From positions 62,001 to 126,000 of the forward strand of contig NZ_JPRH01000009.1 of assembly GCF_000737705.1 (NCBI RefSeq): a stretch of DNA of 64,000 nt, in the 5' to 3' direction. Below the pieces are notes generated by a model. It was not told the DNA's origin and did no database searches. It worked only from the letters and a program-made list of their open reading frames with translations. This DNA is from Chryseobacterium soli. Lineage in GTDB: Bacteria; Bacteroidota; Bacteroidia; Flavobacteriales; Weeksellaceae. Made by a program: the position numbers and the translations under genes. Shown piece by piece: positions 35,326-44,225 of this stretch (position 1 is its first letter; every line of letters starts with the position of its first letter).

Positions 35326-35348
35326 GTGTTTTTAGATATTCATTTTTA

Positions 35349-35684
35349 TTAAACTTCGTCGTCAGAATCTATAGTGTAAGATTTGCTTTTGAAGTCTTTA
35401 TCATGTTTCTCTGATATAACATCCTCACCCTTTTCGTTAATGATGAAATCTGTGGATTCATTAAACATCTCCTGAAAACTTTTAAAATCTTCCTTATAAA
35501 GGTAAATTTTATGTTTCTCGAATGTAGCTTCTCCATTATCTCCGAAATTCTTTTTGCTTTCGGTAATCGTAAGATAATAATCTCCTGCTTTCGTCTCACG
35601 CACATCAAAGAAATAAGTTCTTCTTCCTGCTTTTAACACCTTCGTGAAAATTTCATTTTCATGGCGTTCCTTGTATTCACTCAT
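35349..35684 (-). CDS. DUF3276 (PUR-domain) nucleic-acid-binding protein
   Basis: 111-residue Bacteroidota protein of the DUF3276 family, which adopts a PUR-alpha-like fold expected to bind single-stranded DNA or RNA. It opens MSEYKERHENEIFTKVLKAG, with RTYFFDVRETKAGDYYLTIT (the PUR-repeat core), and ends in an acidic tail (TIDSDDEV). It has a full promoter upstream and a terminator downstream, so it is a single-gene unit. Cellular role unknown; it is widely conserved in the class. Confidence 0.88.
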   Translation of the reverse strand: MSEYKERHENEIFTKVLKAGRRTYFFDVRETKAGDYYLTITESKKNFGDNGEATFEKHKIYLYKEDFKSFQEMFNESTDFIINEKGEDVISEKHDKDFKSKSYTIDSDDEV

Positions 35685-35713
35685 TGTTAGATATTTTTTA
35701 ATCTTGTTAAGAA

Positions 35714-35743
35714 CAAATATAAAAGTTTTCTTTTAATCACAAA
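35714..35743 (-). promoter_or_regulatory. promoter of the DUF3276 gene: TTTG-N18-TATATTTG
   Basis: Minus strand: -7 box TATATTTG at 35721-35714, TTTG at 35743-35740, spacer 18 bp. The ATG is 30 bp downstream. Confidence 0.75.
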
Positions 35744-35783
35744 ATTTTTTTTATGATTTATTTAACAATTCAGAATGAAACGG

Positions 35784-37445
35784 CTAAGCGGTTACAGAAT
35801 TGGCAATTTCAGTAAGGTTAATGATTTTATCCGCTTTTTGAGCGCTAGACTCTCTGTGTGTGATGATTATGGATGTTGCGTTATGGATTTTTGCAGCGAT
35901 ATTTTCCAGGATATTCTGTTCCGTTTCAGTGTCTAATGCCGAAAGGGAATCATCAAAAATGATAATATTGGGGTCTTTAATTAAAGCTCTTGCAATACAT
36001 ATTCTTTGTTTCTGTCCACCGGAAAGCATAACGCCACGTTCACCGACCAGTGTTTTATACTCGTCTTTAAATTCTATAATGTTTTTATGAACGTCTGCGA
36101 TCTTAGAATATTCTACCACTTTTTCATGAGAAGGGTGATCGATCGCGAAACCAATATTGTTTTCAATAGAATCAGAAAACAGATAACTTTCCTGGGGAAT
36201 ATAACCGATAAAGTTTCTGTAATTATTTAGATTATGATCCTTGAGGTTTTTACCGTCGATTAAAATTTCACCTTCTGTAGGATCAATAAGACGGCAGAGT
36301 AACAAGGCGATGGTTGATTTTCCACTTCCTGTTTTACCCATAATCGCAAGAGACTGTCCTGCATCGATCTTAAAGCTCAGATTTTCCAGTGCTTTGATTC
36401 CTGTATTAGGATACGTATAGGAAACATTTCTAAACTCAATGCTCCCTTTGATAGGGGAATGGTCTGAACTTGTATTGATGATGGCAGACTTTTTATCCAT
36501 AAATTCATTGATCCTCTGCATCGAAGCTTCTGCTCTCTGGTTCACCGAAGTTACCCAGCCTACCATAGAAAATGGCCAGATCAGGATGTTGATGTACATG
36601 AAGAAATCAGCAATTTTACCTACGCTTAACTGTCCGGCGATATATTTTTGTCCGCCAATTAAAATAACGGCAACATTTAATAATCCGATGACGAATAAAA
36701 TAATGGTAAAGAAATACGCTTCGGTTTTAGCCAGATCCAACGCTTTGTTTTGATAATCAGTAACTTTTATCCCGTAATTTTTTTGAATATATTTTTCTTT
36801 GGCAAAAAATTTCACCACCCGGATTCCCGAAAAACTATCCTGAACGAAAGTCGAAATAGCAGACTGGCTTTTCTGCATGATCTTAGACTTTTTGTTGATG
36901 ATCGAACTTACTTTAAAGATAATATAGGATAAAATAGGCAGGGGAAGCAACGTCCATAGCGTCATGGAGGCATCCGTCTTCACCATATAGATACTGGTAA
37001 TGACTAATAATATCACCAGGTTGACCACATACATAACGCCGGGCCCTAAATACATTCTTACCGCCACCACATCTTCACTTAACCTGTTCATTAAGTCTCC
37101 AATAGTCGTTTGCTTATAATCGGTAAGAGATAAATCCTGATAATGTCTGTAGATTTTATTTTTCAGTTCATATTCAATTCTTCGTGAGGCAACAATAATG
37201 GTCTGTCTCATCATGAACGTAAAAAATCCGGTTAAAAGCGAACACCCTACAATAATAGCAACATAAATTAATACCTGCTTGTTGAAGCCCAAATTCCCGC
37301 TTTTAGTAAGCTCATCTACGGACTTTCCTACAAACTGAACTTTATATATATTGAAGAAATTACTGGCAATAATAAATAACAATCCCCAAAACAATAATAG
37401 TTTATGTTTCCAGAAATAGGGGTTTAGAGTTTTTAGCGCTTTCAT
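35784..37445 (-). CDS. ABC exporter (permease-ATPase fusion, MsbA/MdlB type)
   Basis: Half-size ABC exporter of about 553 residues that would act as a dimer. It has six membrane helices (about 15-300) and an ATPase domain with Walker A MGKTGSGKSTIALLL, signature MLSGGQKQRICIARAL, Walker B IIIFDDSLSALD and H-loop ITHRES. In the Walker B segment an Asp replaces the usual catalytic Glu (FDDSLSALD), as in other MdlA/MdlB-like exporters, so the pair may work with a partner of its kind. The ATG at 37445 is preferred; an ATG four codons upstream (37457) lies 6 bp from a -7 box and is possible. Substrate unknown. Confidence 0.88.
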   Translation of the reverse strand: MKALKTLNPYFWKHKLLLFWGLLFIIASNFFNIYKVQFVGKSVDELTKSGNLGFNKQVLIYVAIIVGCSLLTGFFTFMMRQTIIVASRRIEYELKNKIYRHYQDLSLTDYKQTTIGDLMNRLSEDVVAVRMYLGPGVMYVVNLVILLVITSIYMVKTDASMTLWTLLPLPILSYIIFKVSSIINKKSKIMQKSQSAISTFVQDSFSGIRVVKFFAKEKYIQKNYGIKVTDYQNKALDLAKTEAYFFTIILFVIGLLNVAVILIGGQKYIAGQLSVGKIADFFMYINILIWPFSMVGWVTSVNQRAEASMQRINEFMDKKSAIINTSSDHSPIKGSIEFRNVSYTYPNTGIKALENLSFKIDAGQSLAIMGKTGSGKSTIALLLCRLIDPTEGEILIDGKNLKDHNLNNYRNFIGYIPQESYLFSDSIENNIGFAIDHPSHEKVVEYSKIADVHKNIIEFKDEYKTLVGERGVMLSGGQKQRICIARALIKDPNIIIFDDSLSALDTETEQNILENIAAKIHNATSIIITHRESSAQKADKIINLTEIANSVTA

Positions 37446-37462
37446 AAAGTTTTGCAAAATTA

Positions 37463-37470
37463 CAAAAATA
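37463..37470 (-). promoter_or_regulatory. -7 box TATTTTTG for the ABC exporter
   Basis: Minus-strand exact TAnnTTTG, 6 bp from the upstream ATG (37457) and 18 bp from the chosen ATG (37445). Confidence 0.45.
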
Positions 37471-37506
37471 GAAGCAGACTACGAATTTCATAAATTTTAA
37501 ATTTCG

Positions 37507-37514
37507 TATCTTTG
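37507..37514 (+). promoter_or_regulatory. -7 box TATCTTTG for nusB-DUF1573-yajC
   Basis: Exact TAnnTTTG, 22 bp upstream of the nusB ATG; divergent from the exporter box. Confidence 0.55.
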
Positions 37515-37536
37515 CCCGCATAAAAAAGCTCTTTGA

Positions 37537-38442
37537 ATGTTAGGAAGAAGACAAATCCGTGAAAAAGTGGTAGAAAGCGTGTATTCATACTACCAAAATC
37601 CTATAAAGTTTGATGTTTTAGAGAAAAATATGTTCTCTGGAATAGAAAAAATCTATTATCTGTATATCTATCAGCTCAACTTTTTGGTTGCTCTTAAAGA
37701 TCTTGCAGAACATCAGATCGAAATTGGTAAAAACAAATACATCAAAACTGATGCGAATGTAAATCCTAATCAAAAGTTCATCAACAATCAGGTACTGATC
37801 AAGATAGAAGAAAATCCTGAGAGATTGTATTTTACAGGTCAGCACAAACAGTTGAAATGGGATCTTCATGATGATTTATTGGTAAAAACATTCCAAAGAA
37901 TCACTGCAGGAAAACGTTATCAGGACTTTATGAAAGAAGATGGGTATTCTTTTGAAGAAGACCAGAAATTCATTGGAAAGTTGTTTTTAAGATACATTGC
38001 TGAAAATGAGGATTTTCATGATTATCTGGGAGATAAAGAGCTTACCTGGTATGATGATATTCACATTTCAAATTCAATGGTTCAGAAAACAATAGGCTTC
38101 CTGAGAGAAGATGAGGAAAGCAGAACTCTGATCAAGATGATTAAAGATGAAGATGATAATGACTTTGCCGGAAAGCTTTTAAGGACTACCTTAAATAACT
38201 GGGAAAGCAATGAAAAGAAATTATCTGAAAGATTGGAAAACTGGGACTTGGAAAGAGTTGCTTTAATGGATAAGGTGATTTTAACCACTGCCATTACGGA
38301 ACTTGATCATTTTGCTTTGACTCCTTCAAGAGTAATTATTAATGAATATATAGAAATTGCTAAAGTATTTGCCACAGACCGTTCAAATATTTTTATCAAT
38401 GGAATTTTAGATAAATATTGTAAAGATCAAAATAGAATTTAA
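37537..38442 (+). CDS. nusB: transcription antitermination factor NusB
   Basis: Binds boxA RNA with S10/NusE in the complex that keeps RNA polymerase going through rRNA operons. At 301 residues it is about twice the E. coli length, as usual in Bacteroidota. The N-terminus MLGRRQIREKVVESVYSYYQ and the C-terminal LMDKVILTTAITELDHF and RVIINEYIEIAKVFATDRSN segments are the NusB core, with a long insertion between. First gene of a tight operon: the DUF1573 gene begins 1 bp after its stop. Confidence 0.92.
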   Translation: MLGRRQIREKVVESVYSYYQNPIKFDVLEKNMFSGIEKIYYLYIYQLNFLVALKDLAEHQIEIGKNKYIKTDANVNPNQKFINNQVLIKIEENPERLYFTGQHKQLKWDLHDDLLVKTFQRITAGKRYQDFMKEDGYSFEEDQKFIGKLFLRYIAENEDFHDYLGDKELTWYDDIHISNSMVQKTIGFLREDEESRTLIKMIKDEDDNDFAGKLLRTTLNNWESNEKKLSERLENWDLERVALMDKVILTTAITELDHFALTPSRVIINEYIEIAKVFATDRSNIFINGILDKYCKDQNRI

Positions 38443-38443
38443 C

Positions 38444-38956
38444 ATGAAAAAGACGTTATCAATTATCGCTTTGTCTATTATAGGCTTTGGTTTAGTTTCT
38501 TGCAAAAAAGAAAATAAAGAAGTTCAGGGTGCTGATGCTGTACCTACAGATTCTACTGCTGCAGCTGCAATGCCTGCAACCACTGATTCTACAGCTGTTC
38601 CGGGAACCACTGCTGTTGCTGCTCCGGTGAAGTCTGACCAACCTTCTACATCGATTGCTTTATCAGAAAGCAACTTCGATTTTGGAAAAGTAAAAAAAGG
38701 AGATAAAGTACAACACATATATGAAATTACCAATACAGGAACTAATCCTTTGGTGATTTCTGAAGTGAAGCCAGGATGTGGATGTACCGTTCCTGATTTT
38801 ACAAAAGAACCTATCTTACCAGGTAAAAAAGGAAAAATTACCCTTCATTTTGATTCTTCAAACTTTGACGGAAACGTTCAGAAATATGCAGATGTATTTG
38901 CAAATGTTGACAAGTCTCCGATCAAATTAACGTTCTCAGCGAACATCCAACCTTAA
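38444..38956 (+). CDS. DUF1573 lipoprotein
   Basis: 170-residue exported lipoprotein. The signal ends at LVSC (Cys20), followed by a Thr/Ala/Pro-rich spacer (about 25-65) and one DUF1573 domain (about 72-170) with FDFGKVKKGDKVQHIYEITN and the paired Cys in KPGCGCTVP, an immunoglobulin-like (ASPM/HYDIN-type) beta sandwich. Function unknown; its place between nusB and yajC is widely conserved in Flavobacteriia. Confidence 0.88.
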   Translation: MKKTLSIIALSIIGFGLVSCKKENKEVQGADAVPTDSTAAAAMPATTDSTAVPGTTAVAAPVKSDQPSTSIALSESNFDFGKVKKGDKVQHIYEITNTGTNPLVISEVKPGCGCTVPDFTKEPILPGKKGKITLHFDSSNFDGNVQKYADVFANVDKSPIKLTFSANIQP

Positions 38957-38966
38957 TCCAACCAAT

Positions 38967-39335
38967 ATGTTAACAATATTTTTACAGGCAGCGCCAGGAG
39001 GATCATCCTCTCCAATGATGCTTATCATGATGGGTGTGATGTTTGTGGGGTTTTATTTCCTAATGATAAGACCACAGATGAAAAAGCAGAAGCAGGAGAA
39101 AACTTTTCAGGAAACCCTGAAAGTAGGAAGCAGAGTAGTGCTTACTTCTGGTCTTCACGGAAGAATTGCTCAAATTCAGGATGACGGTTTCGTAATTGAA
39201 ACATTATCCGGAAAGCTAAAATTCGAAAAAGCTGCGGTTTCAAGAGAATTTACTGATGCCCGTTTTGGAGAAAAAGCAGCTAAAGCAGCTGAAAAAACTG
39301 CAGACAAAAAAGAAATCGAAACTGAAAAGAAATAA
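38967..39335 (+). CDS. yajC: preprotein translocase subunit YajC
   Basis: Small accessory of the SecDF-YajC complex. The 122-residue protein has one N-terminal membrane helix (about 20-38, MLIMMGVMFVGFYFLMIRPQ with the family's RPQ.K end) and a cytoplasmic domain with VLTSGLHGRIAQIQDDGFVI. The tail is Ala/Lys-rich. It is the last gene of the nusB operon, closed by a very strong terminator. Confidence 0.94.
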   Translation: MLTIFLQAAPGGSSSPMMLIMMGVMFVGFYFLMIRPQMKKQKQEKTFQETLKVGSRVVLTSGLHGRIAQIQDDGFVIETLSGKLKFEKAAVSREFTDARFGEKAAKAAEKTADKKEIETEKK

Positions 39336-39356
39336 TTTTTAGTTTGAAAATATTTA

Positions 39357-39396
39357 AATCGGCGCGGTGAACAAAGTTCACCGCGCCGATTCTTTT
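39357..39396 (+). terminator. strong rho-independent terminator of the nusB-yajC operon
   Basis: Perfect 16-pair GC-rich stem (core GGCGCGGTGAAC / GTTCACCGCGCC) with an AAA loop, then a T run. Confidence 0.95.
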
Positions 39397-39482
39397 TAGG
39401 GATAAACTCAATCTCATAACATTCGAATTTAAAAAAAATCCAACTCTTAAAATTCATTTTTCATACTCTTCTCAAAATAAAA

Positions 39483-39490
39483 TATCTTTG
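39483..39490 (+). promoter_or_regulatory. -7 box TATCTTTG at the start of the SDR gene
   Basis: Exact TAnnTTTG; its G lies 5 bp before the A of the ATG at 39495, so the mRNA is probably leaderless. Confidence 0.55.
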
Positions 39491-39494
39491 CGCT

Positions 39495-40229
39495 ATGAAT
39501 CAAAACACAAACAAAACCGTTCTCATTCTAGGAGCCAATTCGGATGTGGCCAAACAATGCATCATTCAATATCTGGCAAAAGGTTTTTCTGTGATCGCAG
39601 CTTCACGGGATACGACTTCACTTGAAAAATTGGTGACAGATCATGCATTGGATGCTTCAAAAATTAACATTCGGTATTTTGATGCTGTGGATTTTGATTC
39701 CCATCAGAAATTTTATGATGAACTTCCTGTACAACCTCATATTGCAGTATATGCGGCTGGCTTTCTTGTGGATAATGAAAAGGCGTTAAGAGACTTTAAA
39801 GGTACGCAGCAGATGATGCAGGTCAATTATATGGGAGCTGTTTCTATCCTGAATATTATCGCAATGGATGAGAGCAATACCAACCTGGAAAGAATTATCG
39901 GGCTGTCTTCCCTTTCCGGAGTGAGAGGAAGAAAAAGTAATTTTGTGTATGGAAGTACCAAAGCAGCATTTACCCAATATTTGGCAGGGCTGAGACAGGA
40001 ATTAGCTTCAAGAAATATCACCGTCAATGCTTTGGTAATCGGCTATATCCGAACCAAAATTAATAAAGGTTTAGAGTTGAATGAATCTTTGATCATGGAG
40101 CCGGATTATGTAGCAAAACATATCGTCAATGCCGAAAATTCTTTCACTATTGTTCCGAATTTTAAATGGAAGATTATTTATACCATTCTGAAAATATTGC
40201 CGGAGAGTTTAGTGGCGAAATTGCCTTAA
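39495..40229 (+). CDS. short-chain dehydrogenase/reductase
   Basis: NAD(P)-dependent oxidoreductase of 244 residues with a classical SDR layout. The dinucleotide-binding turn is LILGANSDVAKQ (about 11-22, replacing TGxxxGxG), the NAG-like motif is YAAGFLV, the catalytic Ser is in GLSSLSG and the catalytic pair is YGSTK (YxxxK). A hydrophobic C-terminus (about 215-235, WKIIYTILKILPESLV) may touch the membrane. Substrate unknown; similar proteins appear in polyprenyl-phosphate-arabinose epimerase-like groups (DprE2-like), a weak lead only. Confidence 0.86.
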   Translation: MNQNTNKTVLILGANSDVAKQCIIQYLAKGFSVIAASRDTTSLEKLVTDHALDASKINIRYFDAVDFDSHQKFYDELPVQPHIAVYAAGFLVDNEKALRDFKGTQQMMQVNYMGAVSILNIIAMDESNTNLERIIGLSSLSGVRGRKSNFVYGSTKAAFTQYLAGLRQELASRNITVNALVIGYIRTKINKGLELNESLIMEPDYVAKHIVNAENSFTIVPNFKWKIIYTILKILPESLVAKLP

Positions 40230-40769
40230 TTATTTCCGGTGTTTAGAATGTTTGTGAAGATATTCTATTATAGTTTCAAATTCAAATACACTCACTTCCG
40301 ATTTATGGATGATGTAGTTTAAACTGTTTATAGGAATAATCAAAATATAGTCCCCTGATATTACATATGAAGTATTTTCCCAAACTGTATTGATCGTGGT
40401 AAAAGGATTTTTAAATTCAATACTTTGATCATTCAAAATAATAAAATGGGGTTCATTTTTAATCCTGAATTTTTCAATCAATATATCAATTTCTTTTTTG
40501 AAATGCTTTTTGGATGCAAAATATTGATTAATCATAACAAGAGAATATCCTGTGAGACAAATACCGCCATATTTAAAGAAGTAATAGAAAAAGCTAGTGT
40601 CAAAATTTTCTATTGGATAAAATCCAAGGAATAAAAATACAGCAGAACATGCCGTAATCTTTATCCAGTTTTTTAAAATTTTACCCCAAACATAATTAAA
40701 ATAGAATTTTTGATTCTCTCTTTCTCTCTTTTCATTAAAGGCAAATTCTATAATAATATTTTGGCTCAC
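40230..40769 (-). CDS. YcxB-like two-helix membrane protein
   Basis: 179 residues: a cytoplasmic N-terminus rich in Glu/Arg/Lys, two membrane helices (about 36-53 and 64-84) and a C-terminal domain with the pattern HFIILNDQSIEFKNP...WENTSYVISGDYILIIPINS, resembling the YcxB C-terminal domain. Function unknown. Its stop abuts the SDR stop with no spacer, in convergent orientation. More AT-rich than its neighbours. Confidence 0.62.
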   Translation of the reverse strand: MSQNIIIEFAFNEKRERENQKFYFNYVWGKILKNWIKITACSAVFLFLGFYPIENFDTSFFYYFFKYGGICLTGYSLVMINQYFASKKHFKKEIDILIEKFRIKNEPHFIILNDQSIEFKNPFTTINTVWENTSYVISGDYILIIPINSLNYIIHKSEVSVFEFETIIEYLHKHSKHRK

Positions 40770-40803
40770 TTGTTATTAATAATTGCTGACAAAAATATAT
40801 AAA

Positions 40804-42651
40804 TTACTTCAGATTCTGCAATAACTCCAACGCTTTTATCATATCAATTCCCTTACCCAGAACAGGTTTAAACAAATCTCCTTTTTCTTTAATTCTTTCA
40901 AGTGCATTATGAATCGTAAAATTTATTGGCAGCAAACCTGGTTTTAGCTCCTCCCATTCCAGAGGCATAGACACAGAAGCACCTTCTTTAGGTCTTATAC
41001 TGTATACACTTGCTAACGTTTGTCCAGATCGGTTTTGAAGATAATCAAGATAGATTTTCTTGTCGTCTCTTTTCTGCAGGCTTCGTTCAAGGGTAGTAGT
41101 TTTGGGTAGTTTTTCATTCACCTGTTTCATCAGAATATGAGCGAAATCTTTCACCTGGTCAAAATCGTATGTTCCACCCATCGGAATATAAATATGGATT
41201 CCTGTACTTCCGGAAGTTTTGCAGTAACCTTTTACTTTAACAGACTGTAGGACTTCATTCACCTTCAGCGCTGTTTCTATCACCTCATCAAACGTATTTT
41301 TTTTGGATGGATCGAGGTCCAGTACTAGATAATCCGGATGTTCCAGATCCGGCAGCGAACTGTTCCACGGATTCAGATCAATACACCCCAGATTGTTGAG
41401 GTAAGCCAATGTTGCCTTATCATTACAAAGAATATAGTCTATGTATTTGTCAGTAGATTCAGAAAATACTTTTGTGGTTTTTATCCAGTCAGGTATATTT
41501 TCACCCGCATCTTTCTGATAAAAACCGGATTCTTCAATACCATTGGGAAATCGGTTTAAAGATAATGGCCTGTTTTTAAGATAAGGAAGAATGTATTCTG
41601 CTACAGACTGATAATATTCTACAACATCTCCTTTCGTGATTCCATCTTTAGGAAAATAAATTTTATCCTGATGCGTTAGTTTTACTGTGTGTTTATTCAA
41701 TGTAACTTCCTTTTCTTTTTCAGCGTTTTTTGTTGTTGTTTTAGCTTTCATTTCTTTAGGTTTTTCATTACTATCTTCAGGGTTTTTATCTTCACGGATC
41801 GCGACAAAAACAGGATGTCGGAAAATACCGTCTTTCGTAATCTCAGAATATTTAATCTCACATACCAGATCCGGTTGTACCCAGGTTACGGGCATATTGG
41901 TTTTAGGAATCGTTTCAAACGGAGCATTTTTTGCCACTATTTTTTTTAGTCTTTCATGAAGTAAATTCAGTGATTCTTTGTTAAATCCTGTTCCCGTATG
42001 TCCGGCATAAATTAATTTTCCGTCAATATACTTTCCTAAGATCAACGCTCCAAAACTTTCTCTTGAACCTCTTGGTTCTGTAAAACCACAAATAATGGCT
42101 TCTTCTGTATTCGTAAATTTTATTTTAAGCCAGTCAGTGCTTCTGTGATTTTCCAGATAGAGACTATCTGCTTTTTTAGCAATCATTCCTTCCAGCTCCA
42201 TTTTTTTCATTTGATTAAAAAAATCGATGCCTTTTTCCGGGATATGGTCGCAGTATTTAATAGAATCTGTTTCTACTAGTGCTTCTTTTAACAGTTCTTT
42301 TCGTTGTAAAAGTGGGATTTCCTCTGTGGAATGTCCATTCAGCCAAAGCAGATCAAAAACCTGGTATAACAAGGCTAAATTAGGATTGTCTCCAATTTGC
42401 TGCAACAGCTGGAAATTCGGTTTTCCGTTTTCATCGTAGGCAACTATTTCGCCATCCAGGATCATTTTGTGTTTCTGTGAGCTGAAATCCTTAGTAACTT
42501 TTTCAAATTTTGACAGAAAGGAAATTCCGTTTCGGGAATAGAAGAGCGGAACTTTGTGGCTGAGATCGGCGACTGCTCTGTAACCATCCCATTTTATTTC
42601 AAAAATCCAGTCTTCATCATCAAATGCTTTTTCAGAAAGTTTTGCGAGCAT
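40804..42651 (-). CDS. ligD: DNA ligase D, ligase and polymerase domains (3' part of a frameshifted ligD)
   Basis: Ligase-polymerase portion (615 residues from the first ATG) of the non-homologous end-joining enzyme LigD. The ligase domain has the adenylated Lys in EIKWDGYRA (Lys20 here) and later GYGT-less OB-fold sequence LILGKYIDGKLIYAGHTGTG; the archaeal/eukaryal primase-like polymerase domain has the metal pair in LVLDLDPS. The frame stays open upstream without an ATG (KPKKQQKEV...KNFIKPM) to the A9 run at 42766-42758, where a -1 change joins it to the phosphoesterase part. As written it is not a free-standing gene; it may be a pseudogene, an assembly error or a recoded gene. Confidence 0.85.
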   Translation of the reverse strand: MLAKLSEKAFDDEDWIFEIKWDGYRAVADLSHKVPLFYSRNGISFLSKFEKVTKDFSSQKHKMILDGEIVAYDENGKPNFQLLQQIGDNPNLALLYQVFDLLWLNGHSTEEIPLLQRKELLKEALVETDSIKYCDHIPEKGIDFFNQMKKMELEGMIAKKADSLYLENHRSTDWLKIKFTNTEEAIICGFTEPRGSRESFGALILGKYIDGKLIYAGHTGTGFNKESLNLLHERLKKIVAKNAPFETIPKTNMPVTWVQPDLVCEIKYSEITKDGIFRHPVFVAIREDKNPEDSNEKPKEMKAKTTTKNAEKEKEVTLNKHTVKLTHQDKIYFPKDGITKGDVVEYYQSVAEYILPYLKNRPLSLNRFPNGIEESGFYQKDAGENIPDWIKTTKVFSESTDKYIDYILCNDKATLAYLNNLGCIDLNPWNSSLPDLEHPDYLVLDLDPSKKNTFDEVIETALKVNEVLQSVKVKGYCKTSGSTGIHIYIPMGGTYDFDQVKDFAHILMKQVNEKLPKTTTLERSLQKRDDKKIYLDYLQNRSGQTLASVYSIRPKEGASVSMPLEWEELKPGLLPINFTIHNALERIKEKGDLFKPVLGKGIDMIKALELLQNLK

Positions 42652-42728
42652 GGGCTTGATGAAATTCTTTAATTTTTTTTCGTCAACTAAAGAATTAAAT
42701 CTTTGAAAGGCAGGTTTTGTTTCTGATG

Positions 42729-43331
42729 TTATGACTTCTTTTTGCTGCTTTTTAGGCTTTTTTTTTCCTCTAGAAATTTCGTTACCAATGATTTTGGAGA
42801 GGTGTTTTCTTCTGCATCGTATTTTTCTTCTGCAAAATCATCTTTATGTTTAATTAAAAGCCATGCATTATTTTCAGTATTTTTCATTTTAACCAATGCA
42901 AATTCACCTTTCAGCTTTTTACCATGCAAAATAAATTTCAGCGAACCGGCTTTTAATTCTTTCAGCAATTCTTTTTCATCCGAAAGCTGGGAGCTATCAT
43001 CTAAAGGTTCATAGGTGCCGCTGTCCCAGACTTCCACCTGGCCTGCGCCATAATTACCCTCAGGAATGTTCCCCTCAAAATCTTTATAATCATATGGGTG
43101 ATCTTCCACCATCATGGCGAGACGTTTATCTTTGGGATCCAGTGACGGACCTTTGGGAACTGCCCAGCTTTTCAGAACTCCTTCCATTTCCAGACGGAAA
43201 TCATAATGAAGCCGACTCGCTGCATGCCTTTGAATCACGAAAACAAGCTTGTCTTTACTCTTTTTTGTTTTTCCTTTGGGTTCACTGGTTTCGTCGAATT
43301 TTCGTTTTTCGTTATAATCTTTGAGTGCCAT
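42729..43331 (-). CDS. ligD: DNA ligase D, 3'-phosphoesterase domain (5' part of a frameshifted ligD)
   Basis: 200-residue phosphoesterase domain of LigD, which trims 3'-phosphate and ribonucleotide ends before joining. Key segments are FVIQRHAASRLHYDFRLEM, GVLKSWAVPKGPSLDP, MVEDHPYDYKDFEG and IPEGNYGAGQVEVWD, with the catalytic His and Asp in HYDFRLE. The normal gene continues into the ligase domain. Here the frame changes at nine A and this part ends after about ten out-of-register residues (KKSLKSSKKKS). The start overlaps the ku stop by one base (TAATG), so translation is coupled to ku. Confidence 0.88.
   Translation of the reverse strand: MALKDYNEKRKFDETSEPKGKTKKSKDKLVFVIQRHAASRLHYDFRLEMEGVLKSWAVPKGPSLDPKDKRLAMMVEDHPYDYKDFEGNIPEGNYGAGQVEVWDSGTYEPLDDSSQLSDEKELLKELKAGSLKFILHGKKLKGEFALVKMKNTENNAWLLIKHKDDFAEEKYDAEENTSPKSLVTKFLEEKKSLKSSKKKS
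42758..42766 (-). other. A9 homopolymer at the ligD frame break
   Basis: Nine T on the plus strand (nine A in the mRNA). In the upstream frame the run is read gaA-AAA-AAA-agc, an A_AAA_AAA slippery heptamer. A -1 shift (or one extra A) joins the two parts into one 842-residue PE-LIG-POL protein with linker FLEEKKKPKKQQKEV. Confidence 0.85.
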
Positions 43332-44116
43332 TATGATGCATTTTTAGATTTGGAATTTTGTAAACTGGCTTTTAATTGGGCCATCAGATCAATCACTTTG
43401 CCTTCTTTTACAGGCTTAGCCTTTTTCGTTTTCACATTTTTGCCTTTGGCTTTCTGTTTAATGATCTTTAGCAGCGCTTCAGAGTAGGTATCTTTATACA
43501 CGGAGGGATCGAATGTTTCCGACAGCTGGCCGATAAGGCTTTTGGCTATTTTGAGTTCGGCGGGTTTTGGAGCCTTTTTAGCAGGGATTTTAAGTTCTTT
43601 GTAATCTCTGATCTCCTGATTGAATCTTAAGCGGTTTAAGACTAGTATTTCATCGTTATACGGGCGTATCATGCCTATAGCTTCACTCTCCCGGAGTACA
43701 AAAGTTCCTATTCCAGCCATTTTTGTCTCCTGAAGGGCTTTTATCAAAAGTCTGTATGCATTTTCACCATTTTTCTGAGGTTCTAGAAAGTAAGGCATTT
43801 CAAAATAAACGCTGTCTACTTCTGATTCTTTTACAAAATGCTCAATAGAAAGGATTTTAGTTTTTTCAGGGAGTGCTTTATCATAATCTTCATCTTCCAG
43901 GACGACATATTTATCCTCCATAAGGTAAGCCTTGACAATGTTTTCCCATTTTACTTCTTTCCCGGTTTTTTCGTTGACTCTTTTGAATTTAATATTAGAA
44001 AAATCGGATTTATCCAGCATGTCCAGATCCAGTTTGCTGGTTTCTGTGGCAGAATAAATTTTAACAGGAATATTCACTAAGCCAAATCCAATAGCACCGT
44101 TCCAAATTGCTTTCAT
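43331..44116 (-). CDS. ku: Ku protein (non-homologous end joining)
   Basis: Homodimeric ring that binds double-strand DNA ends and recruits LigD. The 261-residue protein opens MKAIWNGAIGFGLVNIPVKI, the bacterial Ku signature, and has the core beta-barrel and the bridge region through RLRFNQEIRDYKELKIPAKK. The C-terminal tail is Lys-rich (KAKGKNVKTKKAKPVKEGK), as needed for DNA binding and LigD contact. First gene of ku-ligD; 138 bp separate it from the divergent Crp/Fnr gene. No exact -7 box seen on its side. Confidence 0.94.
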   Translation of the reverse strand: MKAIWNGAIGFGLVNIPVKIYSATETSKLDLDMLDKSDFSNIKFKRVNEKTGKEVKWENIVKAYLMEDKYVVLEDEDYDKALPEKTKILSIEHFVKESEVDSVYFEMPYFLEPQKNGENAYRLLIKALQETKMAGIGTFVLRESEAIGMIRPYNDEILVLNRLRFNQEIRDYKELKIPAKKAPKPAELKIAKSLIGQLSETFDPSVYKDTYSEALLKIIKQKAKGKNVKTKKAKPVKEGKVIDLMAQLKASLQNSKSKNAS

Positions 44117-44189
44117 AGTCTTACGTTTTTAAGAATCAAGCAATTAATGTACCATTAGACGGGCTTTTTGCCAAGGTTTTAAAGATTTG

Positions 44190-44203
44190 TTGTCAATTGA
44201 CCA
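44190..44203 (+). promoter_or_regulatory. putative operator TTGTCAATTGACCA before the Crp/Fnr gene
   Basis: Near-palindrome TTGTCA-AT-TGACCA (one mismatch). It starts 36 bp before the -7-like box TACCTTTA, the same geometry as the copy before the purA-like gene, and 18 bp of the two sites match in 16. Confidence 0.68.
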
Positions 44204-44225
44204 TTGCTTTTAAAGACTATTTCAA

